Below are positions 34,633-43,338 of a DNA stretch of 64,000 nucleotides, in pieces. A program made the position numbers and the translations under genes. Every line of letters begins with the position of its first letter. Position 1 is the first letter of the stretch. The notes below the pieces were generated by a model, which saw nothing but the letters and a program-made list of their open reading frames with translations, was not told the origin of the DNA and did not search any database. The DNA comes from an uncultured Clostridia bacterium (GTDB taxonomy: Bacteria > Bacillota > Clostridia > Christensenellales > Borkfalkiaceae): assembly GCA_947629095.1 (NCBI GenBank), contig CANRCK010000001.1, positions 124,001 to 188,000 on the forward strand, read 5' to 3'.

Positions 34633-35454
34633 TTATTTGTTGTTCTTTGACGAAACCGCCACTATATTCAGCAAGATTTTGAGAATGAGCTTTATAAGTT
34701 CCAGCAAGTTGATCAAGAAATCGCATATATATGCCGCCTGATAGGTTTTGAACACCCTTGCAACCTTCTCCTGCTCGTCCGGGGTGAGAAAGTTGTAATT
34801 TTTGATAATTTCAAGCGTTTCCCTGTTTGCCCTGCCCTCTACTTTAAGCACGAGTATCGAAAGCACGAAACCGGCGATGAAGTAGATAAAGCCCAAAAGC
34901 ACGGCAATCAGCGTAAATATGCCCGTGAAGGCACCGCCCGTGATGCACAGCATCACAAAGTCGCATACGATGCCGACTATGACGATTGGCATGAAGAAAA
35001 TCGGTCCGAAAACGGATATCTTTTGCAAGCGCCAACGAGACCTGACGGAACCGTTGCGCTTATCCTGAATTACAAGCCCCACTTTTTGAAGGGCAAGACC
35101 TATTGCGGTGAGATGGTCGCCGTAGTACGTAGATCTGCGGAGATATATGGTTTTTTTGTTTGGATTGTAGTGATTGCCGAAAAACAACGCGCGGAAAAAG
35201 CCGCCCATTTCGACTTTGACGTCACCGTAGCCGAGGTCTTTTAAAAATTCGGTAGCGGCGGTATATCCGTTGTAACCGCCCTCGGTTTTTTGGCGGTTGG
35301 TTATCCAGTAGTTGAAGAAAATTTTAATGCGAAGCGCCAATGCCACAAGCGTGGCAACGCCTATGAGAATGGAAACGACGACGATTGCAATTATAAGGAT
35401 TACGCTCAATGCCTCGCCGTTTGATTCCGCAAGCAGATTTGTCAACATATTCAT
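34633..35454 (-). CDS. YugP-like membrane protein with a destroyed zinc-protease motif
   Basis: The 273-residue protein follows the plan of the YugP/DUF membrane zinc peptidases (Zn_peptidase_2). It has an N-terminal membrane helix (about 17-45), the GYGDVKVE and NHYNPNKKTIYLRRSTYYGDHLTAIGLA stretch, then two central membrane helices (about 150-205) and a C-terminal hydrophobic end. In active family members the next residues are AHEVGHAIQ. Here they read LQKVGLVIQ (122-130), so both zinc histidines and the catalytic glutamate are gone (Q123, K124, L127). It is therefore probably a non-catalytic paralogue. The start may be M3 (35448), which is better spaced from GGGAGG. It lies downstream of a two-component system on the same strand. 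Confidence 0.85.
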   Translation of the reverse strand: MNMLTNLLAESNGEALSVILIIAIVVVSILIGVATLVALALRIKIFFNYWITNRQKTEGGYNGYTAATEFLKDLGYGDVKVEMGGFFRALFFGNHYNPNKKTIYLRRSTYYGDHLTAIGLALQKVGLVIQDKRNGSVRSRWRLQKISVFGPIFFMPIVIVGIVCDFVMLCITGGAFTGIFTLIAVLLGFIYFIAGFVLSILVLKVEGRANRETLEIIKNYNFLTPDEQEKVARVFKTYQAAYICDFLINLLELIKLILKILLNIVAVSSKNNK

Positions 35455-35506
35455 ACCCTCCCTTTTACCTAATATATCACAACGGGGAGGGCACTGTCAA
35501 CACGCG

Positions 35507-36946
35507 CTAACTGCCAAAATTTTCTGTGCCGTCGGGCATATTGGCTGGAACGCAGGGGAAATCCACCCAGAATGTGGAGCCTTTCCCCTCCTCGCTTTCA
35601 ACGCCGAAATCGAAGGAGTGGTTTTGAAGTATAACCTTTACTATGTTCAAGCCGAGACCGGTGCCCTTTACAGGGCGGATGTGGTTGCTTTCAAAGCGGT
35701 AGTACCTCTCCCAGATGTTCGGAATTTCGTCCTTGGGAATGCCCTTGCCCGTGTCGCGCACGGAGAGCTTGATTCTCTGCCCGTCCATGGAGGTTTTAAG
35801 GCTTATATATACCGTTTTATCCTCGCCCGTGTAGTTTACGGCGTTGCCCATAAGATTATATATGACCTGACCTATCTTCTCCTCGTCGGCACGGGTGTAC
35901 CTGTCGGGGTCGATATCGAGCATAAGGTTATAGCCGCTCTGCCTCAAATACCCGAATTTGAGTATGATGCCGTATAAATATTCCGTTAAATTGAAAACCT
36001 TGGGGTTGAGATTGCCCAGATTGGAATTGACTTTGGAGACGGAGAGAACGTCGTTTACAAGCCCCGTGAGCCTATCCGTTTCGTCGATTATGACTTGCAG
36101 GTGCATATCCCTCTTTTCGGGATTGTCGCCTGAAATTTCCTTTATCATGGAGGCGTACGCCTTTATCATGGTGAGCGGAGTTTTTAAATCGTGGGTGACG
36201 TTTGCAAGAATTTCTCGCTGGAAATCGCCGCTCTTTTTAACCTCGTCACGAAGCTCGTTCAACGTGTCGGAGAGCTGCGCCACTTCCTTATAGTCCACGT
36301 TAACGAACTGAACGGAGTAGTCGCCCTTGGCAAGCTTGACCGCAGAGTCGGACAAGGACTTTAAGCCGCGGGTGAGCTTTTGGGAAATGGAATAGGCTAT
36401 TACAAACGCCAGAACGAGGGCGATGCCGCTCACGAGCAAGAGATATATTTGCAGACCCGTTACCGTGTCGCGCACGACGCCAAGGGAACAGGACACAAGG
36501 AGAACGCCGCTATTGCCGTTTATTTTTACGTTTGTGCAGAAGTTCATAAAACCTTCCGAACGGTAAGCCGCGTCCTCGTTTTGCGCAAGCCGTGAAGCAT
36601 GCGAAAGAGCCGCGTCTATGCGCGTGGCGGAAACTTCTACGTCGGCGGGGCGCAAAACATTGCCGTCGTCCGAAAAAATATAGGAAATTATGCCCTCTTC
36701 ACGATAGCGCAGAAGAACGGAATCGAGTATGGCACCGTCGGAGCCATGGTCGATAATGCGCACTACCTCGTTGCCGACGCTGACTACCCTGTTGCGGGAC
36801 TGCTTTTCAAGCGTTGCGGAGACGGTTAAAAAAAACACGACGTCCACGAGCACGAGAATGAGCACGCTGAGAAGGCAAAAGTAGGCGAACATTACGTAGT
36901 TGACGCTTTTAAGTTTTAACTTTTTGGGGGATTTTTCAGACTTCAA
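35507..36946 (-). CDS. Membrane sensor histidine kinase
   Basis: This 479-residue kinase senses a signal outside the membrane and phosphorylates the response regulator encoded just upstream. It has TM1 at about 19-41, an extracytoplasmic region 42-165, TM2 at about 166-186, a HAMP linker 187-240, a HisKA dimer domain with phospho-acceptor H252 (NVTHDLKTPLTM), and an ATPase domain with NLMGNAVNY, DTGKGIP and GTGLGLNIVK. The PhoR/WalK-like plan is clear; the signal is unknown. Its start overlaps the regulator's end by 11 bp. Confidence 0.95.
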   Translation of the reverse strand: MKSEKSPKKLKLKSVNYVMFAYFCLLSVLILVLVDVVFFLTVSATLEKQSRNRVVSVGNEVVRIIDHGSDGAILDSVLLRYREEGIISYIFSDDGNVLRPADVEVSATRIDAALSHASRLAQNEDAAYRSEGFMNFCTNVKINGNSGVLLVSCSLGVVRDTVTGLQIYLLLVSGIALVLAFVIAYSISQKLTRGLKSLSDSAVKLAKGDYSVQFVNVDYKEVAQLSDTLNELRDEVKKSGDFQREILANVTHDLKTPLTMIKAYASMIKEISGDNPEKRDMHLQVIIDETDRLTGLVNDVLSVSKVNSNLGNLNPKVFNLTEYLYGIILKFGYLRQSGYNLMLDIDPDRYTRADEEKIGQVIYNLMGNAVNYTGEDKTVYISLKTSMDGQRIKLSVRDTGKGIPKDEIPNIWERYYRFESNHIRPVKGTGLGLNIVKVILQNHSFDFGVESEEGKGSTFWVDFPCVPANMPDGTENFGS

Positions 36947-37598
36947 ATTTATATCCTAAACCGCGGAGAGTTACTATGAATTTGCGGTATTGTTTAAGAT
37001 TGGAGCGGAGCATTTTTATGTGGGTGTCCACCGTTCTGTCGTCGCCGTAAAAATCAAAGCCCCAGACGTCCATAAGAAGCTTTTCCCGCGTGAGGGCAAT
37101 GCCGCGGTTTTTTACGAAGTAAAATAAAATTTCATATTCCTTTGGGGTTAGCTCTGCCTTTTCGCCGTCTACGTAAACGTTTCTGCCCGCCATATCTATG
37201 GTTAGCCCTTCGAAGGTGACGACGTCGCTTACGGTTTCCTCGCCGTAGCGCTTTAAAACGGCGTGTATGCGCGCCATAACCTCCTTGGGGGAAAAGGGCT
37301 TTGTTACGTAATCGTCCGCGCCGATTTCGAAACCGAAGAGCTTATCGTACTCCTCGCCGCGCGCGGAGAGCATTATAACGGGAATATTTTTGGATTTTTT
37401 TATTTCCTTTACAGCCGAAAAACCGTCGAGGCGGGGCATCATTATGTCCATAAGAATTATATCGAAGTCGGATTCGCGGCACATTTTTACCGCCTGCATT
37501 CCGTCGGCTGCCTCGTACGCCTCCCCTCCCTCGAACTCCACGTATTCTTTAAGGACGTTGCGTATCATCTCTTCATCGTCAACTATGAGAACTTTCAT
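36936..37598 (-). CDS. Response regulator, OmpR/PhoB family
   Basis: The 220-residue regulator has a receiver domain (1-120) with D7-D8, phospho-acceptor D51 (ILMDIMMPRLDG), and K in TKPF near 103. A winged-helix DNA-binding domain follows (about 127-220, TPKEYEILFYFVKNRG and DDRTVDTHIKMLRSNL). A GGAGAAAG site precedes ATG 37598. A palindrome and extra half-sites upstream suggest it controls its own operon. Confidence 0.96.
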   Translation of the reverse strand: MKVLIVDDEEMIRNVLKEYVEFEGGEAYEAADGMQAVKMCRESDFDIILMDIMMPRLDGFSAVKEIKKSKNIPVIMLSARGEEYDKLFGFEIGADDYVTKPFSPKEVMARIHAVLKRYGEETVSDVVTFEGLTIDMAGRNVYVDGEKAELTPKEYEILFYFVKNRGIALTREKLLMDVWGFDFYGDDRTVDTHIKMLRSNLKQYRKFIVTLRGLGYKFEV

Positions 37599-37620
37599 AA
37601 AACTTTCTCCGTTAAAGTAA

Positions 37621-37691
37621 TTTCACTTTAATAATAAACCGCTTTGTAAATGGTTAATTTATATTAGTGTGAAACATAGGTGAAATTTCAC
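37621..37691 (-). promoter_or_regulatory. Candidate operator cluster of the two-component system
   Basis: A perfect 12-bp palindrome GTGAAATTTCAC (37680-37691) lies near two more half-sites, GTGAAA at 37669 and TTTCAC at 37621. Repeated half-sites are usual for OmpR-type regulators. The minus-strand promoter is not obvious, so activation by the regulator is plausible. Confidence 0.55.
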
Positions 37692-37750
37692 AATAAGTGT
37701 AACACAAAAAAATTTTTTAGTCAACGGTATAAAAAATTTACAAAAAAGGG

Positions 37751-37779
37751 TTGACACACGCGGTGCGCGGTGATATAAT
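37751..37779 (+). promoter_or_regulatory. Consensus promoter of the radical-SAM operon
   Basis: TTGACA, 17 bp, TATAAT with TG before the -10. The start near 37786 gives a leader of about 145 nt. Confidence 0.85.
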
Positions 37780-37800
37780 ACAATTATAAACAAATGTTTA

Positions 37801-37889
37801 TATGCTGCTTTTCGGGTTTTTAGAGCGGCATATGGGCATAAATCGGGTAGATTCCGCCGGGAAAGCCGTTCTCCTTTCTCCCGGCGGAA
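37801..37889 (+). promoter_or_regulatory. Two-hairpin leader before the radical-SAM operon
   Basis: Stem one is TATGCTGCT/AGCGGCATA (37801-37832, one G-U pair). Stem two is an 11-bp perfect TTCCGCCGGGA/TCCCGGCGGAA (37852-37889) with no proper U-run after it. An attenuator or cis-acting RNA is possible; no known riboswitch was recognised. Confidence 0.5.
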
Positions 37890-37931
37890 ATTTACACTAT
37901 TAAAAACGGCTATACGCGGCAGGGCGAATAT

Positions 37932-39188
37932 ATGATAGACGAGAGAAAGCTTGAAATTTTAACGGAGAGCGCGAAGTACGACGTGAGCTGCTCCTCCTCC
38001 GGTTCGGGAAGAAAAAATAAGCCCGGCGGGCTGGGGAACGCCTCGGTGGGCGGGATATGCCATTCCTTTACGCCGGACGGGCGGTGCATATCGCTTTTGA
38101 AAATTTTGATGAGCAACGAATGCCTGTATGACTGTGAGTACTGCCCGAACCGCCGAAGCGCGGATGTGCCGAGGGCAAGGCTCACCCCCGACGAAATATG
38201 CGAGCTGACGATAAATTTTTATAAGCGGAACTATATCGAGGGGCTGTTCCTCTCCTCCGCAGTATTCGATTCCCCCGACAGGACCATGGAGCTGCTTTGC
38301 GAGACGGTTGCAAAGCTGCGCAAGGTATATAATTTTAACGGATATATACACTTAAAGGGAATACCGCACGCGGACGGGGCGCTGATGATGAGGGCGGCGC
38401 GGCTGGCGGACAGAATGAGCTATAACATAGAGCTGCCGAGCGAAAAATCGTTGAAGCTTCTGGCGCCGCAGAAGAGCAAACAGAGCTTGCTTGTACCTAT
38501 GCGGGGGCTGAAAGAGGCAATGGACGGAGACCGCATAAACAAGGTGAGAAAAAACAGGGTGCTGCCCGCGGGACAGACTACGCAGATGATAATAGGCGCC
38601 TCGCCCGAGAGCGACGGACAAATATTGAAGCTCACCGAGGCGCTGTACAGAAATATGGATTTGAAGAGGGTGTACTACTCCTCCTATATTCCCGTGGTAA
38701 AGTCAAACAAGCTGCCGTCGGTGGGCGCGGGGCTGCTGCGCGAACATAGGCTGTACCAGGCGGACTGGCTGATAAGGTTTTACGGGTTCAACGTGGACGA
38801 AATTTGCGGGGAAAACGAAAATCTTTCGCCGGACTACGACCCTAAATGCGCGTGGGCACTGAGGAATATGCAGTACTTTCCCGTTGAAGTGAACACCGCG
38901 CCGCTTGCAATGCTGTTGAGGGTGCCCGGCATAGGCGCAAAGGGTGCGTATAAAATTTGCGAGGCAAGAAAATTTGCAAAGCTGGACTTTGATAATCTTG
39001 CAAAAATGCGCATAGTATTAAAGAGGGCGAAGCACTTTATAACCTGCAAGGGAAAATTTTATGGCTCCGAGAGCCAATCGCAGATAAGAGCTTCGCTGAT
39101 GCTGGAGGGCGCAAGGGAATCCCAAACGCAACTTTCAATGTTTTCGGACTCCTCCACCGCACTCTCGGTTCTGACCGGTGAATTATGA
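37932..39188 (+). CDS. Radical-SAM protein, putative DNA modification/repair (TIGR03916 type)
   Basis: This 418-residue enzyme carries the radical-SAM cluster motif C64-x3-C68-x2-C71 (CLYDCEYC), followed by a TIM-barrel-like domain and a C-terminal helix-hairpin-helix (LRVPGIGAKGAYKI, about 345-358) that would hold DNA. The pairing with the next gene is the hallmark of the family linked to uracil-DNA glycosylase-like repair. The substrate is not known. An early SSSGSGRKNKPGG stretch is typical of the family. The start ATG 37932 follows a weak ribosome site (GGCAGGGCG). The next gene overlaps by 4 bp. Confidence 0.92.
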   Translation: MIDERKLEILTESAKYDVSCSSSGSGRKNKPGGLGNASVGGICHSFTPDGRCISLLKILMSNECLYDCEYCPNRRSADVPRARLTPDEICELTINFYKRNYIEGLFLSSAVFDSPDRTMELLCETVAKLRKVYNFNGYIHLKGIPHADGALMMRAARLADRMSYNIELPSEKSLKLLAPQKSKQSLLVPMRGLKEAMDGDRINKVRKNRVLPAGQTTQMIIGASPESDGQILKLTEALYRNMDLKRVYYSSYIPVVKSNKLPSVGAGLLREHRLYQADWLIRFYGFNVDEICGENENLSPDYDPKCAWALRNMQYFPVEVNTAPLAMLLRVPGIGAKGAYKICEARKFAKLDFDNLAKMRIVLKRAKHFITCKGKFYGSESQSQIRASLMLEGARESQTQLSMFSDSSTALSVLTGEL

Positions 39189-39913
39189 AGATTTTTATTA
39201 CCGACGGCGGCTCCTACGGTTTTTTTACTGCAGTGTTCAACGCGTATAACGAGAGCGCGTGCGTTATAACCTCCGACGAAAACGTGCAGCTGAGCTTTGA
39301 CAGCGAAGTGGTGCGCGTTGAAGCGGACGGCGAAAAATGCGCGCGGGTGCAGAAAAAAATAGAGGCGTGCGACCCTGCCGCCGTAGACGATATTCTGTTG
39401 GTTTTGAGAAGCTGCGACAGCTTAAAAGAGCAGATTGCTTTTGAATATATAAAGAGGCTGATAGAGAAAAAGTCGCCCATAAGCAGGGCGTTCAATCTGC
39501 CTGAGGTTATAATTTTTGACGAGTTGAAGAATAAAGTAACCAACGAAGTGCACAAAATGACGGGATTTTTGAGGTTTATGGAGAGCGACAGCGGGGCTTT
39601 TTATGCGCCGTATTCACCCGACAACGATATAACGGACCTGTTGATGCGGCACTTTGCAAAGAGATTTATGAACGAGAGATTCGTTATACATGACGTGGGC
39701 AGAAAAATTGCGGGGATATACGACGGACACGAGTGGATTATGAGCTACGCCGGCGAAGCGGAGATTTACCTTTCGGAATACGAAACGGTGTTCCAAACGC
39801 TGTGGAAAAAGTACTACAAGGCAGTGAACATAGAGCAACGCCCGCATGAAAAACAGATGAAGGGATATATGCCCGTGAGATATTGGAAATTTTTGCCGGA
39901 AAAAAAGATATAA
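39185..39913 (+). CDS. TIGR03915-family partner of the radical-SAM protein
   Basis: The 242-residue protein starts at an ATGA overlap with the radical-SAM gene. It contains KNKVTNEVHKMTGFLRFM, APYSPDNDI, LLMRHFAKRF and ERFVIHDVGRKIAGIYDG, the known signature of the TIGR03915 putative DNA-repair family. In relatives this part is often fused to a uracil-DNA glycosylase domain; here no such domain follows. A mechanistic role is not known. A strong terminator ends the operon. Confidence 0.9.
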   Translation: MKIFITDGGSYGFFTAVFNAYNESACVITSDENVQLSFDSEVVRVEADGEKCARVQKKIEACDPAAVDDILLVLRSCDSLKEQIAFEYIKRLIEKKSPISRAFNLPEVIIFDELKNKVTNEVHKMTGFLRFMESDSGAFYAPYSPDNDITDLLMRHFAKRFMNERFVIHDVGRKIAGIYDGHEWIMSYAGEAEIYLSEYETVFQTLWKKYYKAVNIEQRPHEKQMKGYMPVRYWKFLPEKKI

Positions 39914-39915
39914 AT

Positions 39916-39945
39916 TCAGCGGCGGGGTGAAAACCCCGCCGCTCT
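39916..39945. terminator. Bidirectional terminator between the radical-SAM operon and the 5'-nucleotidase gene
   Basis: A 10-bp GC-rich stem AGCGGCGGGG/CCCCGCCGCT with a TGAAAA loop, then CTTT. It separates two convergent genes. Confidence 0.8.
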
Positions 39946-39960
39946 TTGACGTTTGTTGTT

Positions 39961-41895
39961 TTACTTTGTAAAGCAGAATTGATAGTACCCTTCCGTCGTG
40001 TGAACGGTGCCTGTGCCCGAGTAGTTATTTACATATACATAATTGGAATATCCCTCGAGGAACAGCGTATGCGCGCCCTTTTGTACGGTAAAGGTTATAT
40101 AGCCCTCGGCGTCGGTGGTGAGCTGCGTCGCTTCGCCGCCGTCAACAATTAAGCTTACCGAACGGTTTGCCGCGGGGCTTTCGCCCTCTTTTACCTGAAG
40201 CTTTACTTCATAATTTTCGGGGGACTTGTCGTTGGCGATTTTTATGCGGTTGTAAGCGCAGTCGTATTCGAGCACGCCGTTGTTCTGACCGCTGACAAAC
40301 AGGATATAGTCCTCTATTATAATATCCTCGCCGCCCAGCTCGCCGAGCTTTTCACCCTTTGTGAACGAGGAAGAGACATAGCTGTTAGTGGCAAGAAGGA
40401 GCTTGTTTTCGGCGTCTTCCCTGCTTAAAACCGTGCCGTTATCGAGCTTTACCTCCGTTACCCTGCTGCCTGCCACGCCTGCGGGATCGTATGTATAGGA
40501 AAAGCCGCTGCACTGTACAAAGCTGCCGCTGACGCGCTCTATCTGCAACAAACCCGTTTCATCCTGACCGGTGGTTGCAAGACCTTTTTCTATTACGGCA
40601 AATAGCTCTGCCGGGGAGACCTTTAAAACCTCCACCATGTTGCCGTGGTTGAAGGCGCTGAGCACATCTCCGCGCGTTACCTTTGAGCCGTTGTAGTGCC
40701 ATGTGGGCAGGCTTTGGGAAATGCCGCCGCCGTTTTCCACGGCGATTACGGGGAGATTGAGCGATTCGTTTGCGGCGAATTGCACGGCATAATATTTGAA
40801 AGCGTCGGTGACAAAATCGCCGTAGGACGTTTCAACCGCGCGCGATTCTACATAATCATAGCAGATATATCCTCCCCAAAGGGGCGCTTTGAGCTTGCAC
40901 AATTCCTCGTTCAGAACTTCCGCCTGCCGCTCGGATATGGCTCCCATAACCGCGGAAACCTCTTCGCCCTTGGACGTGCCCGCCGCCGTAACCGGATAGT
41001 TCATAGCCTCGTCATAGCTAAGGACATCGCCCTGCGCCTTGAAGCTTACGCCATTGTCGCTCTCCTTGAAATTTATTGTTATTTTGCCGAGATTTTTAAA
41101 GTTTACGCCCGTCTGGATTACGGGAACGCCCTCCACCGACGTTTCCTCAACGGTGTGGCTGTGACCGTCTATTATTGCGGCAACATTGCCCCTCTCTTCG
41201 GCAGAAAAGGATTCTATAAGCATTTCGCTGGTGCAGGAGACAGCCGAGGCGTTGTCGCCCATATGGCAGACGAGCACTATTGCGTCCGTTTTATCCTTTA
41301 AGTTTGCCATTTCGGCTTTTGCTGCGGCGATCTCGTCTTCAAACGTGATTCCGCCGAGAAGCGTGGGATTTGTGGAAGTTGCCGTTGAAACGGTGGTCAA
41401 GCCTATAAAACCTATTTTATAGTCAGCCCTCTCTATAACAACCGAGCTTTGAAGAAAAGCAGAGCCGTCCTTTTTTACGTTTGCGGCAAGTATGGGGAAA
41501 TCGGCGTTTTGGGCGTTTTGCAGGAGGACATCGGCGCCGTAATCGAACTCGTGATTGCCGGCAGCCATAAGGTCGTAGCCCGCTGCGTTCATTGCCGTTA
41601 TAACGTCGGCTCCGCGCGATATCGACGCAAACGAGGCGCCCTGCGTGGCGTCGCCCGCGTCAACGAGAATGGAATCGGGAGTAGACGCCTTTATTTTTGC
41701 CGTTTGAACCAAACCTATCACTTCGCCGTCGTTCACAAGCGAACCGTGCGTATCGTTTGTTGTGAATATTGTTACAGCCGCGCTATCCCGCGGGCTGGAC
41801 GCACCCTGTCCCGCGCCGTCCGCGCAGGCGGCAAGCCCGAACGCGGCAATAAACGCAAGCGCAGCCGACAAGATGGAAGCTATTGTTCTTTTCAT
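39961..41895 (-). CDS. 5'-nucleotidase / metallophosphatase lipoprotein (UshA family)
   Basis: This 644-residue lipoprotein has a signal peptide with lipobox LAAC (C24), so it sits on the outer face of the membrane. Residues 40-290 form the metallophosphatase domain: TTNDTHG, DAGDATQG, GNHEFDYG and GHSH are all present. Residues 330-540 match the 5'-nucleotidase C-terminal substrate domain (VENGGGI, NHGNMVEVL). The last 80 residues form an extra beta domain (YEVKLQVKEGESP, GYITFTVQKGAHTLFLEGY) resembling carboxypeptidase regulatory-like folds. It probably salvages nucleotides outside the cell; substrate is not certain. An AGAGGAA site precedes ATG 41895. Confidence 0.93.
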   Translation of the reverse strand: MKRTIASILSAALAFIAAFGLAACADGAGQGASSPRDSAAVTIFTTNDTHGSLVNDGEVIGLVQTAKIKASTPDSILVDAGDATQGASFASISRGADVITAMNAAGYDLMAAGNHEFDYGADVLLQNAQNADFPILAANVKKDGSAFLQSSVVIERADYKIGFIGLTTVSTATSTNPTLLGGITFEDEIAAAKAEMANLKDKTDAIVLVCHMGDNASAVSCTSEMLIESFSAEERGNVAAIIDGHSHTVEETSVEGVPVIQTGVNFKNLGKITINFKESDNGVSFKAQGDVLSYDEAMNYPVTAAGTSKGEEVSAVMGAISERQAEVLNEELCKLKAPLWGGYICYDYVESRAVETSYGDFVTDAFKYYAVQFAANESLNLPVIAVENGGGISQSLPTWHYNGSKVTRGDVLSAFNHGNMVEVLKVSPAELFAVIEKGLATTGQDETGLLQIERVSGSFVQCSGFSYTYDPAGVAGSRVTEVKLDNGTVLSREDAENKLLLATNSYVSSSFTKGEKLGELGGEDIIIEDYILFVSGQNNGVLEYDCAYNRIKIANDKSPENYEVKLQVKEGESPAANRSVSLIVDGGEATQLTTDAEGYITFTVQKGAHTLFLEGYSNYVYVNNYSGTGTVHTTEGYYQFCFTK

Positions 41896-42003
41896 TTTTT
41901 ATTCCTCTGTAAATTTTATTTATTTGAGGCTTATTTTAGCACTTCAGCCTGCTTACCGCAAACAAATAAAGCCGTATTTATTTAAAAATTGTGTGAAAAA
42001 ATC

Positions 42004-42038
42004 AATTCCCGCGGCAAAACCTTTTTACCACGGGAATT
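42004..42038 (-). terminator. Terminator after the Mrp gene
   Basis: On the minus strand AATTCCCGTGG pairs with CCGCGGGAATT, followed by GATTTTTTC. Confidence 0.75.
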
Positions 42039-42049
42039 TTTATAAATAT

Positions 42050-42883
42050 TTACTTTTTTTGGGTCTGTTGAATTATCTTATCCAAAAAGCCTGCCAAAAC
42101 GTCGTCTCTATATTCGAGTTTGCCGAGGTCGGCGGCTTTTGTAAGCTCGGGGTCGATGGGAAGTTTTGCAACGGCGGGGATTCCATACTCCAACGCCAAC
42201 GCGTCCACTCCGCTTTCACCGAACACGGAAATCTTTTTGCCGCAGTCGGGGCAGGTGATATAGCTCATATTTTCAACTATGCCGAGAACGGGAATATTCA
42301 TCAGATTTGCCATATTTACGGCTTTTTTAACTATCATGCCCACCAAATCCTGCGGTGTAGTGACGATGACGATGCCGTCTATGGGAATGCTTTGGAATAC
42401 CGTTAAGGGCACGTCGCCCGTGCCGGGGGGCATATCGATGAACATAATATCTACGCCCGTCCAGATGACGTCCGTCCAGAACTGCATAACCGTACCGGAA
42501 ATGAGGGAACCGCGCCAAACCACAGGCTCCGCCTCGTTTTCGAGGAGTACGTTCATGGACATAACCTGTATTCCGCTTTCGGTTACAACGGGAAGTATGC
42601 CCAGCTCGGTGCCGGTTGCGCGCTCGGTTATGCCGTACATTTTTGGAATGGAAGGACCCGTAATATCGGCGTCCATAACGGCGGTAATTTTACCCGAGGA
42701 CTGAGCAGCCGCTGCAAGAAGGGCGCAAGTCATTGATTTGCCAACACCGCCCTTGCCGCTGACTACGGCGATTACTTTTTTGATATCGCTCATTTGGTGG
42801 GGCTTTTTTAATAGGCTTTGCTTATCACGCGAGGGACAGCTTTTGCCGCACGAGGAGCAATCGTTATTGCAATTTTCTGCCAT
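42050..42883 (-). CDS. mrp: Mrp/NBP35-type ATPase, iron-sulfur carrier
   Basis: The 277-residue P-loop ATPase has a deviant Walker A (SGKGGVGKS, 42-50), an IDMPPGTGD switch region, and a CPDC motif (Cys pair near 215) that binds a bridging Fe-S cluster in the dimer. The N-terminus carries an extra cysteine cluster (C5, C9, C12, C16: NCNNDCSSCGKSC), as in NBP35-like proteins. It probably builds or carries Fe-S clusters to target enzymes. AAGGAG precedes ATG. It is a single-gene unit. Confidence 0.94.
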   Translation of the reverse strand: MAENCNNDCSSCGKSCPSRDKQSLLKKPHQMSDIKKVIAVVSGKGGVGKSMTCALLAAAAQSSGKITAVMDADITGPSIPKMYGITERATGTELGILPVVTESGIQVMSMNVLLENEAEPVVWRGSLISGTVMQFWTDVIWTGVDIMFIDMPPGTGDVPLTVFQSIPIDGIVIVTTPQDLVGMIVKKAVNMANLMNIPVLGIVENMSYITCPDCGKKISVFGESGVDALALEYGIPAVAKLPIDPELTKAADLGKLEYRDDVLAGFLDKIIQQTQKK

Positions 42884-42976
42884 AAATCTCCTTATATTTT
42901 AAGTGTGTTTCGACAAGATTATTTATATACATTTTAAATATAGGGCAAAAAAAAGTCAAGCTATAAAGCAATTTAC

Positions 42977-43005
42977 TTGCAAATTAAAAAAATATCTGCT
43001 AAAAT
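42977..43005 (+). promoter_or_regulatory. Promoter of the SRP RNA gene
   Basis: TTGCAA, 17 bp, TAAAAT with TG two bases before the -10. The start falls near 43012, at the first base of the closing stem of the RNA. Confidence 0.8.
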
Positions 43006-43011
43006 AGCTTT

Positions 43012-43285
43012 ACTGTGCTGGGTGGGGAGTTTGCGGTGCCCTGAACCTGCAATCCGCAATAGCAGGACCGACCGTCTTTCCCGACGGAGCACGTGGAAGG
43101 CCGCGCCTTATAAGGAGCGTTGATAACAAGGTCTCATGCAATCGCAGGCTGCGAATCGTGTCAGGATAGGGATATAGCAGCACTAAACAGTTTTAGCGGT
43201 GTGCCATGAGGTAGCTTTGAAGGAGCCGCCTGTAAGGTTAACGCTTCGGCGTGCCCCGGCAAAAAAGACTGCACAGCTTTTTTTT
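43012..43285 (+). ncRNA. ffs: Signal recognition particle RNA, large Bacillus-type
   Basis: The roughly 270-nt RNA starts with the Alu-domain pattern GGGGAGTTTGCGGTGCCCTG, then CCTGCAATCCGC. Its helix-8 tip is GTCAGGATAGGGATATAGCA: the tetraloop is GGGA (GNRA) closed by AUA/UAU, in place of the common GGAA. The 5' CTGTGC pairs with 3' GCACAG just before the T-run at 43278-43285, which also ends transcription. It forms the protein-targeting particle with Ffh. Having an Alu domain marks a Firmicutes-type SRP. Confidence 0.95.
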
Positions 43286-43294
43286 AAAACGATA

Positions 43295-43318
43295 GCCTCC
43301 GGCGAGATTGCCGGAGGC
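43295..43318. terminator. Terminator between SRP RNA and uppP
   Basis: Perfect 9-bp stem GCCTCCGGC/GCCGGAGGC between convergent units, just before the uppP stop. Confidence 0.75.
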
Positions 43319-43338
43319 TTATTTATATATTTGTTTTA

